Positions 35,612 to 45,163 of a DNA stretch of 64,000 nucleotides are shown piece after piece. The notes beneath the pieces were generated by a model, which had not been told where the DNA came from, made no database searches, and saw only the letters and a program-made list of their open reading frames with translations. Within the stretch, counting starts at the first letter, position 1, and every line of letters starts with the position of its first letter. The DNA is from Apium graveolens (Eukaryota; Streptophyta; Magnoliopsida; Apiales; Apiaceae): assembly GCF_009905375.1 (NCBI RefSeq), contig NC_133653.1, positions 57,734,673-57,798,672 of the forward strand, given 5' to 3'. The translations under genes and the position numbers were made by a program.

Positions 35612-36220
35612 TGTTAGATATATTTGATAATGTCATGGCTAATATGTCTTATGTTTAGCTTTCAGATCTTGTGTGAACAGGATAGATCAGTACTTAACTG
35701 GTGATTAGTACTTATACTGGAAGTCAGGACTTAAGGATATCAGTACTTATATTATCAGGAGATAATCATCAGAAGATAGATATCAGAACTTAAGTGCTGA
35801 AGGACGATCAGATAAGGACAGTAGCTGATTAAAGGAAAGAAGATAGAGATAAAACATAAGAAGAGATATGCATGAAGAAGGAATTCCGTGAAGAATGGAA
35901 TACTTGGAATAGAAGATATCTGATTGATATATTTTAGGAAGCAGAATTATATTCCATATCAATTAGCGATTATCTTGTAACTGTGTAGTATATAAACACA
36001 GGCATAGGGTTTACACTAGAAGTGTTATCATATTCGAGAAGATTATTCATTGTAACTCTAGCAGCTCTCGTGATATTTGTTCATCACTGAGAGGTAACAG
36101 TTTCATATTGTAACAGAGTTTATTGTTTCAATTAAGTTTGTTACTCAAGTTCTTTAAGTTCGATTTGAGTGTACTATACACTGTATTCACCCCCCTCTAC
36201 AGTGTGTGTGTGACCTAACA
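35612..36220 (+). repeat. 3' LTR of COP-B1
   Basis: Nearly identical to 22938-23544: five transitions and one extra TG near the end by eye. Followed by target duplication AAAAT. Confidence 0.93.
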
Positions 36221-36345
36221 AAAATAATTAATAAATCAAGAAAAAATTACCACTTTCATATAGGCACTGCAATTGCACAGTAAAGCGGAGGCCGTAGTAG
36301 AAGGACTTATTAAGATTTTAACTATTTAAATTATAAGCTAACTAG

Positions 36346-36765
36346 AAGATAATTTGGTTAGTTGGTTCACACCTTCCTAAAAAGTCAGTTAACACCTTCC
36401 AAAACAGAGTTTAAACAATTATAATTTAACTAAAAAAATAAATCATGTATCTAATATAACTATATACTCTTATGAATTATTATCCAACTTAATTTCTAAT
36501 CATACTCGACTTCTATTTTACCTCTTTTATAAGAATCAAACACTTTCAAGATAAATTTTAGTAATTCAAATTATAATATAACAAAATAATTAATAAATTA
36601 AGAAAAAAATAAAAAAATCAATATTATTAAAAACAATACCAAATCATTCAAATACACCACTGTTATTCAAGACTGCCACTTTCATATAGGCACTACATCC
36701 GCACAGTAAAGCGGAGGCTGTAGTAAAAAGACTTATTAAGATTTTAACTATTTAAATTTTGAATC
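36346..36765 (+). repeat. Second copy of a tandem duplication inside HEL1
   Basis: Matches the first copy, which is split into 22680-22937 and 36226-36345 by COP-B1. Shared blocks: GTTGGTTCACA, AACACCTTCCAAAA, TATCCAACTTAAT, CACTTTCATATAGGCACT, CACAGTAAAGCGGAGGC and the end ATTTTAACTATTTAAATT. This copy has about 70 extra A/T-rich bases near 36600-36680. Confidence 0.8.
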
Positions 36766-36895
36766 CTTTAATAATATAATACATACAAAATAATATGTAA
36801 ATATTTTAACTTCATTAATCTCACTAATACATACTTTTTAATTTTTCTTAAATTATTTTGATATTAAATAATAAAATTACAAATATTATAATTAG

Positions 36896-36923
36896 TCCGT
36901 GCATCGCACGGGTTATAGGCTAG
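36896..36923 (+). other. Helitron 3' terminal hairpin and CTAG end
   Basis: Six-base stem CCGTGC/GCACGG with a three-base loop, then GTTATAGG and CTAG. This is the termination signal expected for rolling-circle transposition. Confidence 0.85.
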
Positions 36924-37008
36924 TAAGGGTTATATTAGAGTTTAGCATATTTATGGGTGTTATAGGTGGAAGGACATCATCAAATTAACGCTTTCTTCGT
37001 ATAGGTTA

Positions 37009-37401
37009 GAGCATGTCCAATGGTGTTTTATAACTATAATATAGAATAAAAAGGAAAAAATCTCAATTCAATGATGTGCTAAACTTTGTACTAAAATAGC
37101 ACAATATTATAATTTGTGCTAAATTTAGCACAAAATATAGTATTGTGCTATAATTGCCAATTTATCAAAAAGTGAAAAAAGAGGAGAAATGAATAAAGTA
37201 GGAAATTAAAAGTGTGGGTACTTGGAATACAGTTAAATCTGTAATAAAAAATATAGTATATTTTGGAAGTTATCTAAATTTGTAATAAGATTTAGAACAA
37301 ACTATTGGAGACATGGTGTTATTTTAGCACCAAAATGTACTTTTTGCTACTAAATTATAGAAATAACTACACTTATATTCACCATACCATTGACTGTGCT
37401 C
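37009..37401. mobile_element. PIF/Harbinger-like MITE (393 bp)
   Basis: Terminal inverted repeats GAGCATGTCCAATGGT (left) and ACCATTGACTGTGCTC-like (right; the exact right end is ACCATACCATTGACTGTGCTC without its first five bases), flanked by TTA on both sides (37006-37008, 37402-37404). AT-rich, no ORF. The GAGCAT..CCAATGG terminus is common among plant MITEs. Confidence 0.75.
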
Positions 37402-37575
37402 TTAGTATATCTATACAATATACTAAAAGATAGGATAACTGCTGATGTGTCAAACTCTCATTAAATAGCTAACATCATCAAATCTAATGTTTCAAACTCA
37501 CATTAATTTGAAGATATCATCTTCCACTAACATGTATTCCTATTCAATGTGTTCCTATTTAATTAATTATACTTT

Positions 37576-38256
37576 TGTAACACCCCAGTGCCACATCGAA
37601 GAGATTTGGGACTTCTGTTCAGTTTATAAGGCAAAATACTATTACTATGTGCACCAACAAATCATGATCTTTTGGGGGTCTGTGGTGGGCTAGTCGTAAC
37701 CCAAGTTGGCTGCACCCCGGATAGTATGCTTCGGCTTATTTCAGACTCATAATCGGGACTTGACCCAATTTTCGAAAAAGACTCGGGATTTGACCCGGGT
37801 TGTCACATATGGTATCAGAGCCGACTCTCGAAAGTTTGATGCGTCAAGTTGCCGGAGGTGGGGACACAAAGGATGGTGGTATTATCCCACAATGGCAAGA
37901 GGTCCAGAGGTGGGGACACGAAATTAGCCGGTATTATCCCACAATGGCTAGAGAAGTACGATCTTGGTCCTATGAGCTGTCAGTTCGGGTCTGGCGAGGA
38001 CGTCAGGAGTTTAAGTGGGGGAGTTTATAACACCCAGTCCTATATCGAGGAGATTTGAGACTTTTGTTCAGTTTATAAGGCAAAGTACTACTACTATGTG
38101 CACCAACAAATCATGATCTTTTGGGGGCCTGTGGTGGGCTAGTCGTAACCCAAGTTGGCTGCACTCGGGACAGTATGCTTCGGCTTATTTCGGACTCATA
38201 ATCGGGACTTGACCCGATTTTCGAAAAAAAATCGGGATTTGACTCGGGTTGTCACA
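37576..38256 (+). mobile_element. TRIM element (681 bp)
   Basis: Two LTRs of about 232 bp (37576-37807 and 38026-38256) share TTATAAGGCAAA, TATGTGCACCAACAAATC and the end GTTGTCACA. Between them are a Met-tRNA primer site TGGTATCAGAGCC (37810-37822), about 190 bp of non-coding DNA and a polypurine tract AAGTGGGGGAGTT (38013-38025). The 3' LTR begins TATAAC where the 5' LTR begins TGTAAC. Flanks ACTTT and GTAAC do not match, so no target duplication is seen. ORFs over the interior are incidental. Confidence 0.85.
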
Positions 38257-39640
38257 GTAACACCCCATTTTTAATTATTAAAATGGCGATATTACTTAAA
38301 ATCCATAAACCTGCAAACAGAGCACTAATATGTTTTTGAACATAATTTAAACAGTCTAAAATCTCCAAAATAATATTAAATCTCCAAACTGTCTAAACCA
38401 ATAATATAAATGTTGAAATCTCTAAATAAATAATTAAATCTAGATACTGATAAAGTCCGAAATCCTAATCAATAAATGGGGTAACTCTCCATCGCACAGT
38501 ACCAGATCCCCCTAAGTACCTGCCAGAAAGAGAATACGGTATGAGCCAAACGCCCAATACGGATTTGGAATACAGTTTATAAAACAAGAGATCAGAAATA
38601 AATAATCAGCAATTTATAGTAAAAGAACAATTTTAAAAATAAATAAGGCTGAAGCAACGAGAGGTTAGGATATTTCATACCGAGATCAGAACATATACAA
38701 ATACACACATCATAGGGTACCTAATGTGTGCAACAGAATGGATAACGTGTACGACATATACAACATCACCGTAAATCAAATCACAAATCAAACTTTGGGT
38801 GCATCCACGTATCCTAAAACAAATATCAAATGCGCAAAGCTCCTCCCAAGAGCTAACGGAAGGATACGCCATGGCCAATCACACTGTCACGGAAGTGTCA
38901 TGTCACTGGTGCCGCAATGACATGGTTGTAGTACCCCTACAGCTGGTTAACTCGGTATACCCTATATCTCTAAGGGTTCAAATAAAAATAGTTTCGCAAA
39001 ATTTAAAATCACATGATGCAGATATATCAAATGTTCTAAACAGATTTGTAACAGGAATAATCTCTAAAATCACACAAACAGATATGCAAATATTTTGAAC
39101 AGAAATGATACAAGTATTTAAATATTTCAGGACAGAACTTAATGGATACTTTAATATTTTAAAATAAAACGGAGACATATAATTTTGAAAAAGAACGGAA
39201 AGATATTCAAATATTTTAAAAAGATGATTTGAGATTTGTATTTTACAAAACCACAGATGCAATAGATTTTTAGATATTTCAAAACAGATTTTAAAATAAT
39301 TTTTAAAAGTCAAAACATTTGAGATGAATAATAACGGAGAGAACTGAATAAAGAACTGGACGAATAAAATATATTTAATCGTAATAAGAGTAGCGCTTAA
39401 TAAAAAGAGATCGAATCCGTACCTCACTAAGCAAATTACTAATAATAATAAAATCTGGGTACCATATGCTAAACTTCGGCTTCCTGATTTCACTACATAA
39501 ATTTAATTTATTATTAATACACGTTATTTATTAATAACAAATTAACAATCATGCATAGTACCTCATTTGAATCCGTATTCATTCCTTGGTGATGATATTT
39601 CGCATCAGATCCAGTATCAGCGGTCGGAGATCGATCAGTT
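38257..39640. repeat. Probable decayed LTR of a Ty3/gypsy element
   Basis: Begins GTAACACCCCATTTTT and contains the spaced GC-rich words (CCAGATCCCCCTAAG, GTGCCGCAATGACATGG, AGTACCCCTACAGCTGG) familiar from chromovirus LTRs such as that of TEK1. No gag or pol nearby. End points are uncertain and no target duplication was found. Calling it a solo or truncated LTR is inference. Confidence 0.35.
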
Positions 39641-39855
39641 CATCGCTCAACATTTATTTCCCCCCATGACAGTTAATTCCTGATATTTGAGATATGTTAA
39701 TTATATTTGGCATTAGGTAACGTCTATGTGAATAATAACATAGGTTCAGGTTTGTCTCGAACTATTTTTAATTTATGTCATCAAATTTTATTATTTTTAT
39801 TTTTTAGTTGAAATTTTTATACTTTTTATATATTATGCACATATACACACAAGTC

Positions 39856-39957
39856 GGGGTCTTTCGGAAAACAGCCTTTTCATTCTTATGAATGAGAGGA
39901 AAACTGCATACATCTTATCCTCCGCGGGATAGACGGGGTATATTTGGTTTGGTTTTT
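39856..39957 (+). mobile_element. Degenerate SINE fragment (Au-like)
   Basis: GGGGTCTTTCGGAAAACAGC followed by an AAACTGCATACATCTTATCC stretch and GACGGGGTATATTTGG matches, from memory, the order of the plant Au SINE body. The tRNA-like head with clear A and B boxes was not found, so it is probably 5' truncated. Confidence 0.45.
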
Positions 39958-40465
39958 TCTCTCCTGCAGTTGTAACCTCCACTCATTTAATCTTTTTCCT
40001 CATTTCTCATTTCTCCCACCTCATTTTTAAAGTTTGCAATAATTCTCTCATCTACAAATTAAAATATTCATCAATTTATTATATAATTTTTATAATTAAT
40101 AAAATATTATAATAAAAATATTATAATTTTTTTCATACTCTTTTTAAGCGTTAATATTTATAATTTTATTTTATTTCTCAATATCATAACATTATATAAA
40201 TATAATACATATTGAAATTAAATTGTTTGAAAATATATTTTTATAAAAAAATTATAATATAACCAGATATGTGCCCTGAAACTAATTTAGTTTTTAAAAA
40301 AAACTTGTTTTGCGAGGAGGGCCGGGAGGAGAAAGCCTATATGATTAGGGTAATAATTACGGGTAGTTACTACTAATCATGCAACCACGTCCCAGTTCCA
40401 TGATTGCATACAACCAACCATACACGTCCTTTTCAGTTTCCTTATTCCCAATCCTCTGCTTTTCA
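39958..40465. other. AT-rich intergenic DNA upstream of the host gene
   Basis: No ORF or repeat recognised. Probably contains the upstream regulatory DNA of the gene at 40613. Confidence 0.4.
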
Positions 40466-40469
40466 ACAC

Positions 40470-40477
40470 TATATAAT
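40470..40477 (+). promoter_or_regulatory. TATA box of the host gene
   Basis: CACTATATAATCC, 137 bp before the ATG at 40613, gives a plausible start site near 40500 and a 5' UTR of about 110 bases. Confidence 0.55.
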
Positions 40478-40612
40478 CCTTTACCAACATCCATGTATTC
40501 TTGTCTCCTAACCCATTCTCAGCTTTCATATTCATCACAATTCTATACTCACACAAACACCACATCTTACTCTGTTCTATTTGAAACTTATCATTGTTTT
40601 GAGTACATTTAA

Positions 40613-40988
40613 ATGTCCATTTCTGACGATTCTCCTCCAAGAGTCCAAAGGGTGTCCTCCTCTGTATCACACAGACTCTTGATCAAATTCTGTGATTTAT
40701 CAGAATGCGGTTTCGATTATTCGCAGAGCGGATTATGGTCGCCTCCGGTGAAACGCAATGTGTTCTTGAGCTCACCTGGAATCATTATGTCAGAGCATCA
40801 ACTGCTTGACCAGTTACACGATGTCATGGAAGCGCGAAATAAGAAAAGATATCGAGTTTGCTTTAACGTAAAGATACGATCATAATTGATTTCGATTTTC
40901 GTTAACAGGAACAGAATATGATGGACTTGCTAATGTCTTTTTTGTTTTTGTTTGTCAGGCATTCTGGTGTTCTCCAAAGAGAAGCTAA
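40613..40988 (+). CDS. Small two-exon plant protein, function unknown
   Basis: The best candidate host gene in the window. Exon 1 (40613-40867) encodes 85 residues from MSISDDSPPRVQ; a GT donor at 40868 and a pyrimidine-rich acceptor ending TTTGTCAG (40958) define a 91-bp phase-0 intron; exon 2 (40959-40988) adds nine residues, AFWCSPKRS, and a TAA. Total 94 residues. The chain has a Ser-rich N-terminus, a motif KRNVFLSSPG, a charged helix (LLDQLHDVMEARNKKRY) and a Cys/Trp-containing tail. No signal peptide or membrane segment. The alternative of reading through to the stop at 40885 gives a 90-residue protein without the tail. Splicing is predicted from consensus only; the family is not recognised. 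Confidence 0.55.
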
Positions 40989-42895
40989 TGGAATTCTTGA
41001 CTGTGTTATCTCCTCGAATCATTCAGATTAGAAATGTGCGGAGCTCAATCAAGCCACGCACATTTTGATGGAAAGCGGAAAAGATAATCGCAGCTGATGA
41101 TACTATTTGGTTTAGACAAGGTCAAGATTGTGTGCATTTCAAGAAAGTAAAGTCCCAATATGCCATGGCTAGATATTTTACGTGATCACCGGCCAGGCTT
41201 CTGAAGTGAAGAGTATATGATTTTATCGTAGGATGTGATGTTTATAGATTTAATTCTGTTAATGTATTTCCTAGGAAATTATAAATTATTTTATATTAGG
41301 CAGATTTAATATTTTACATTTGTAGGAGCTAGTCTAACATTAATATTAAAATATATAGAAACAAAAAGTTGAATTTTAATGTTAAAATAAGAATTATGCT
41401 AATCTTGAATTTCTCCTTCAGTCTTTTACATTTTTAATGAGATGAATAGTGTCCATTCTTTTTTTTTTTTGCGTCCATTCTTTTTAAGTGTTATAAGAAC
41501 CCGAAATCATCTTTTTAGTCTTTAAAATACAAGAACCCAAAATCATCTTTCTTACTCATTTTACAAAAAAATCAATCAAACTACACTAAAAAAATACAAA
41601 ACACAATTAATTCAAACATAGCAAACACCTTAATTTATCAATATACATCCACTTTTAATGTGATTATTTCAACTTTTGTTCCAATCATAACCAAGTCTTC
41701 ATTATTTCATTTATCATTAATTGATAATATAATAATTGTTAGTCTATTGCAAATTTGGAACTAACTATACAAGTTTAAGTAAATTGCATTCAATAAGTTT
41801 TATGGATTGTTTAAAATTTTACATTATTTCCATTTTGAGGAGAGGAAACAAAGAAATGAAGCCATTACAAACAAGACTCAGTTAAATGTGAAATTATCAA
41901 TTATAGGATCCTATGATAATTTTTAAATTATACTATACATGATATTTTTAGTGGTATATTCATTTAAAATTTTAATAATAAATCCATAAATTTTAATTTA
42001 TAATATGCATAAGTACATAACAATTCATTAAAAAGGAGAAACCAATAAAACAAATTGACAACATACCATTTGTAAAGTTTTTGGACAAAAGCTTTGGGAG
42101 ATAAATTACAGGGAGGTATATAATTCATTTTCTCCTTTGAATTTAAAGACTACAAAATCAAACAATGCTTAAAGCTGTAGTACTTTATAGTTCTCTCCAG
42201 CATTTTAAGTTTTGATTCTCTGTTGAAAAGTATAAAACCATAGAAGCACGAGATTGTGATGTTGCCTTGAATGGACAAGAAAACTTTCCAGTGCAAAAGC
42301 AAGGTTCAAGCTGGGCACACAACTTAAATGGCCAGGCCATTCCCCCTTGGACCTGTTCTTTCGTCTTCTGTAACTTTCATATATTCGACATACATTATCA
42401 CAGCATTATAGTGTACTTAGAAACGATTATTTTTAATAAATAAATAAATTTGAATGGTGAAAGTATTGTTAAATGTTAACTATTCAGTTTCTATATCTGG
42501 AGAATCTATTAAGACAGTCCAAATGTCGAACTGTAAAAAGTCTGCTGCTGTTTGAAATTTGCTTAGTCTTGTTCACTCTGCCTCATTGCTGTACTGTGTT
42601 GTTTAACAACAACCTAACATGAGAGAAAAATACAGGACTAACTATTCTGTACACATATCATATGTTCTATTCATATATTTATTCGTCTGGTGGCCTTTAA
42701 ACAATGCAATGGCCAATGAGGTCCGTGACTCGTCATAATCAACTATTGTAGTTACTAGCAGAATGGTTAAATTACAAACTACAGTAATTTATACAGTTAA
42801 GCAGTGACGTGTGAACAAAATTACAGGGGTCCAAAGTACAAAAGTTTAATTTTTTAGGTTAAAAACAGAAAAAAAAATCACGTTGCATGTTTTAT
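40989..42895. other. AT-rich intergenic DNA, no gene seen
   Basis: Begins with the 3' flank of the small gene. No ORF of 60 codons is supported on either strand. A less AT-rich patch near 42250-42370 could be an old exon fragment but shows no recognisable protein. Confidence 0.45.
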
Positions 42896-42897
42896 AA

Positions 42898-43295
42898 TAC
42901 TAAGACCATCTCCAACCCAACTTCAAATTTGTACTTTAACATCATTTCAGTGTAAAATTTTTCTCCAACCCAACTCTAAATCTTACACCATTTTGGTGTT
43001 GCACCAAAATTTACATCAAATTTGGTGTCACACCAATTTTTTAGAGTTTTTTTAATGCCAATATTACCCTTGTTCTCCTTAGCTAAAACAAAATTATTTT
43101 TTTGTATTCTACTAATTTTATTACTTTTATAATTTATTTTATATTCTAGTAATAAAATAATCCGTATAGTACAAGAATGGTGTAATATTTAGTGTATGTG
43201 GGTTGAAGATTCATATAAAAATAGTGTAACTTTTACACCATTTTAGTGTATATTTCACACCAAAATAGCTTAATGTATTGGAGATGTTCTAGTAG
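42898..43295. mobile_element. MITE with CATCTCCAA termini (about 400 bp)
   Basis: Left end TAAGACCATCTCCAACCC and right end TTGGAGATGTTCTAGTA form inverted repeats around AGAMCATCTCCAA. The body repeats ACACCAAAATTT-type words and is non-coding. The target duplication is unclear, so class (hAT or PIF) is open. Confidence 0.6.
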
Positions 43296-43634
43296 AGTGC
43301 TCGACACGTATCTTAAAACTTTTATCTAATATAGTTACATAAATTATTTTAAAGAGTTATTTTCACTTTGCATGCCAACGATTTCAGCTTAATGCGGATT
43401 TGACACAGAACTTTCAAGATATACAATCCGCACCCCCAACTAGGAGACATCCGGTAAAAGACACCCTTTATGCATATCCCGTCATGTTTGACCGTGAGGT
43501 AACGACCAACCGAGGGTAATAAGAGAATTTTGCATTTTAACGGTCGTTTTTGGTTCATATATAAACATGTAAGCCTTTTTATGAAGACAATACAAATATT
43601 TGTCTAATTTTTGAAGCAAATTTGTTGGTTTTAG
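43296..43634. other. Host-like DNA upstream of the GRF remnant
   Basis: No supported ORF. Ends in TTGGTTTTAG (43625-43634), which looks like a splice acceptor for the GRF segment, but no upstream exon was found. Confidence 0.4.
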
Positions 43635-43978
43635 CTGGAAGATGTGTATGTGGTAATTGGATCATCGAACAAACAGCATGGATAGAAGCAAATCCAGGGA
43701 GGCAATTCATCACATGTTTCGATCGAATGTACAATAAAATATTCCGTTGGTTGGATGCTGCAGCAGGTTGTCTAGCTTAAGTGATTATTCGTGCTTGATT
43801 AGAATGATTAATCGTTTGAAAGATGATAATAAAGCGTTGAAAATGGCTTTGGGATCATAAAGGAAGGAAAAAGAATCTGTCTGTTTTCAGTGTTCATGGA
43901 CCATGGCCATGCTGATTTTAACCTGGGTTATAATTTTTACTATTCTAATGTGTAAGAAAGATGAAAATGGAGAGATGT
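43635..43978 (+). pseudogene. Decayed plant GRF-type zinc-finger gene
   Basis: Starting after a possible splice acceptor, the frame reads RCVCGNWIIEQTAW...NPGRQFITC...FRWLD, matching the plant GRF zinc finger (C-x-C-G, Trp, NPGR.F..C, F.W.D). Stops follow soon after, at about 43778 and 43799. The coiled-coil part (RLKDDNKALKMALG, ending about 43860) lies after the stops, and a C-terminal hydrophobic helix (MLILTWVIIFTILMC, about 43912-43957) is in another frame. Finger, coil and C-terminal membrane helix is the layout I recall for small plant GRF proteins. The last Cys of the finger is shifted or lost. Broken by stops and frameshift, so probably dead. Confidence 0.55.
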
Positions 43979-44280
43979 AATCTTTATGTAATTGTTGACA
44001 TTTGTGATGTATTTTTGTCTAAGATCAATGACATGTATTGGTGTATTTTTAATTTTTTGTAAGCAGCCAATATAAAATGCAGAAAAGATAACTAAAAGAT
44101 GCAAAAATATCATAGCAAAAGTCATTGAGATAGATTTGTTTATATAATTTTAAAAATCATCCAGACTAATGTTATACAACATGAATTGATCAATCCTAGC
44201 CAAAAGATGTAGTAGCATATCGATAAACAAAAGATGGTCCAAATGAACTTAAAATGCAGTGAAATAAGAGTCCTAATCAA
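43979..44280. other. AT-rich DNA, no gene seen
   Basis: 3' flank of the GRF remnant; no feature recognised. Confidence 0.4.
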
Positions 44281-44363
44281 CTACTTCTTCTCAAGTACTT
44301 TTCTTCTTCTAGCGGCAGCAACTTCCAATTTTTTTAAGGTAGTGACTGATACTTCAAGCCCCT
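44281..44363 (-). pseudogene. Possible C-terminal exon fragment cut by COP-B2
   Basis: On the minus strand an open frame runs from the COP-B2 border (44363) to TAG at 44281-44283. It encodes about 26 residues rich in Lys/Arg/Glu and Leu (LKKLEVAAARRRKVLEKK). The composition looks coding and helical, but it is short and unrecognised. If real, its upstream exons lie beyond COP-B2, outside the window. Confidence 0.25.
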
Positions 44364-44960
44364 TGTTAGGTCACACACACTGTAGAAGGGGGTTGAATAC
44401 AGTGTATAGCACAATCAAATCGAATACAGGTAACAGAAAACAGACTTTATTCAATGCAATAAACTCTGTTACAATATTGAACTGTCCTCTCTCAGTGATG
44501 AACAAATATCACCAGAGCTGCTAGGATTACAATGAATAATATTCTCGATAATGATAACACTTATAGTGTAAACCCTTTGTCTGTGTTTATATATCACACA
44601 GTTACAAGATAATCGCTAATTGATATGGAATATAATTCTGCTTCCTAAAATATATCAATCAGATATCTTTTATTTCAAGTATTCCATTCTTCATAGAATT
44701 CGTTCTTCATGCATATCTCTTCTTACGTTTGTCTCGATCTTCTTTCCTTTCAATCAGCCGCCTTCCTTATCTGAAAGTTTCCTTTAAGTTCTGATATTAT
44801 CTCCTGATAAATATCTCCTGAACCTTAAGTATTGATCACGTAAGTTCTGACTTCAGTATAATTGCTGATTTCAGTTAAGTAATGATTTGTCCTGTTTAAG
44901 TAAGATCTGAAAACTAAACATAAATCATATTAGTCATGACATTATCAAATATATCTAACA
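44364..44960 (-). repeat. 3' LTR of COP-B2 (597 bp)
   Basis: TGTTAGGTCACAC... to ...ATATATCTAACA. On the minus strand it aligns with the COP-B1 LTR, including the start TGTTAGATATATTTGATAAT and the end TGTGTGACCTAACA, with clear divergence between. Confidence 0.88.
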
Positions 44961-44976
44961 ATCTCCCCCAACTTGT
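44961..44976 (-). promoter_or_regulatory. Polypurine tract of COP-B2
   Basis: Minus strand ACAAGTTGGGGGAGAT, the same as in COP-B1, directly before the LTR. Confidence 0.88.
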
Positions 44977-45163
44977 AAATTAGCATAATATACAAGTTTA
45001 ACAGATATTTGATGATGTCAAAAACATTAAGTACAAATGCATGAGAAATGGACTAGATAACTACAACTTACAGTCCTTAAAGCTTTACCAACTTTAACTT
45101 CTGATAACAACTTCAGTCTGTATATATATCAGAATTTGAGCAGTTGTAGATCTTGACTTGGCT

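Larger units (their letters stand above)
22938..36220 (+). mobile_element. COP-B1: young long Ty1/copia (SIRE/Maximus-like) element, 13.3 kb
   Basis: Complete insertion with LTRs of 607 and 609 bp and a perfect target duplication AAAAT (22933-22937, 36221-36225). The LTRs differ by five transitions and one TG dinucleotide. Order: 5' LTR, Met-tRNA primer site, gag, pol, long spacer, small ORF with its own promoter, long 3' ORF with its own promoter, polypurine tract, 3' LTR. Every coding region carries at least one disabling change, so it cannot move on its own. Confidence 0.93.
22665..36923 (+). mobile_element. HEL1: non-autonomous Helitron (about 970 bp) split by COP-B1
   Basis: 5' terminus TCTATACTATACT at 22665, preceded by A (22664). 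3' terminus CTAG at 36920-36923, followed by T (36924). The 3' end has a short hairpin, CCGTGC-ATC-GCACGG (36897-36911), nine bases before CTAG, as in plant Helitrons. Removing COP-B1 and one target copy (22938-36225) leaves about 971 bp with no Rep/helicase coding, so it is non-autonomous. Its interior is a partial tandem duplication. Confidence 0.82.

Noticed and set aside
37576..38256. Cassandra-type TRIM
   Set aside because: Cassandra LTRs contain a 5S rRNA-like segment, which I do not see here.
42240..42370. Possible old exon with higher GC content
   Set aside because: Translations give no recognisable protein and no splice-consistent frame.
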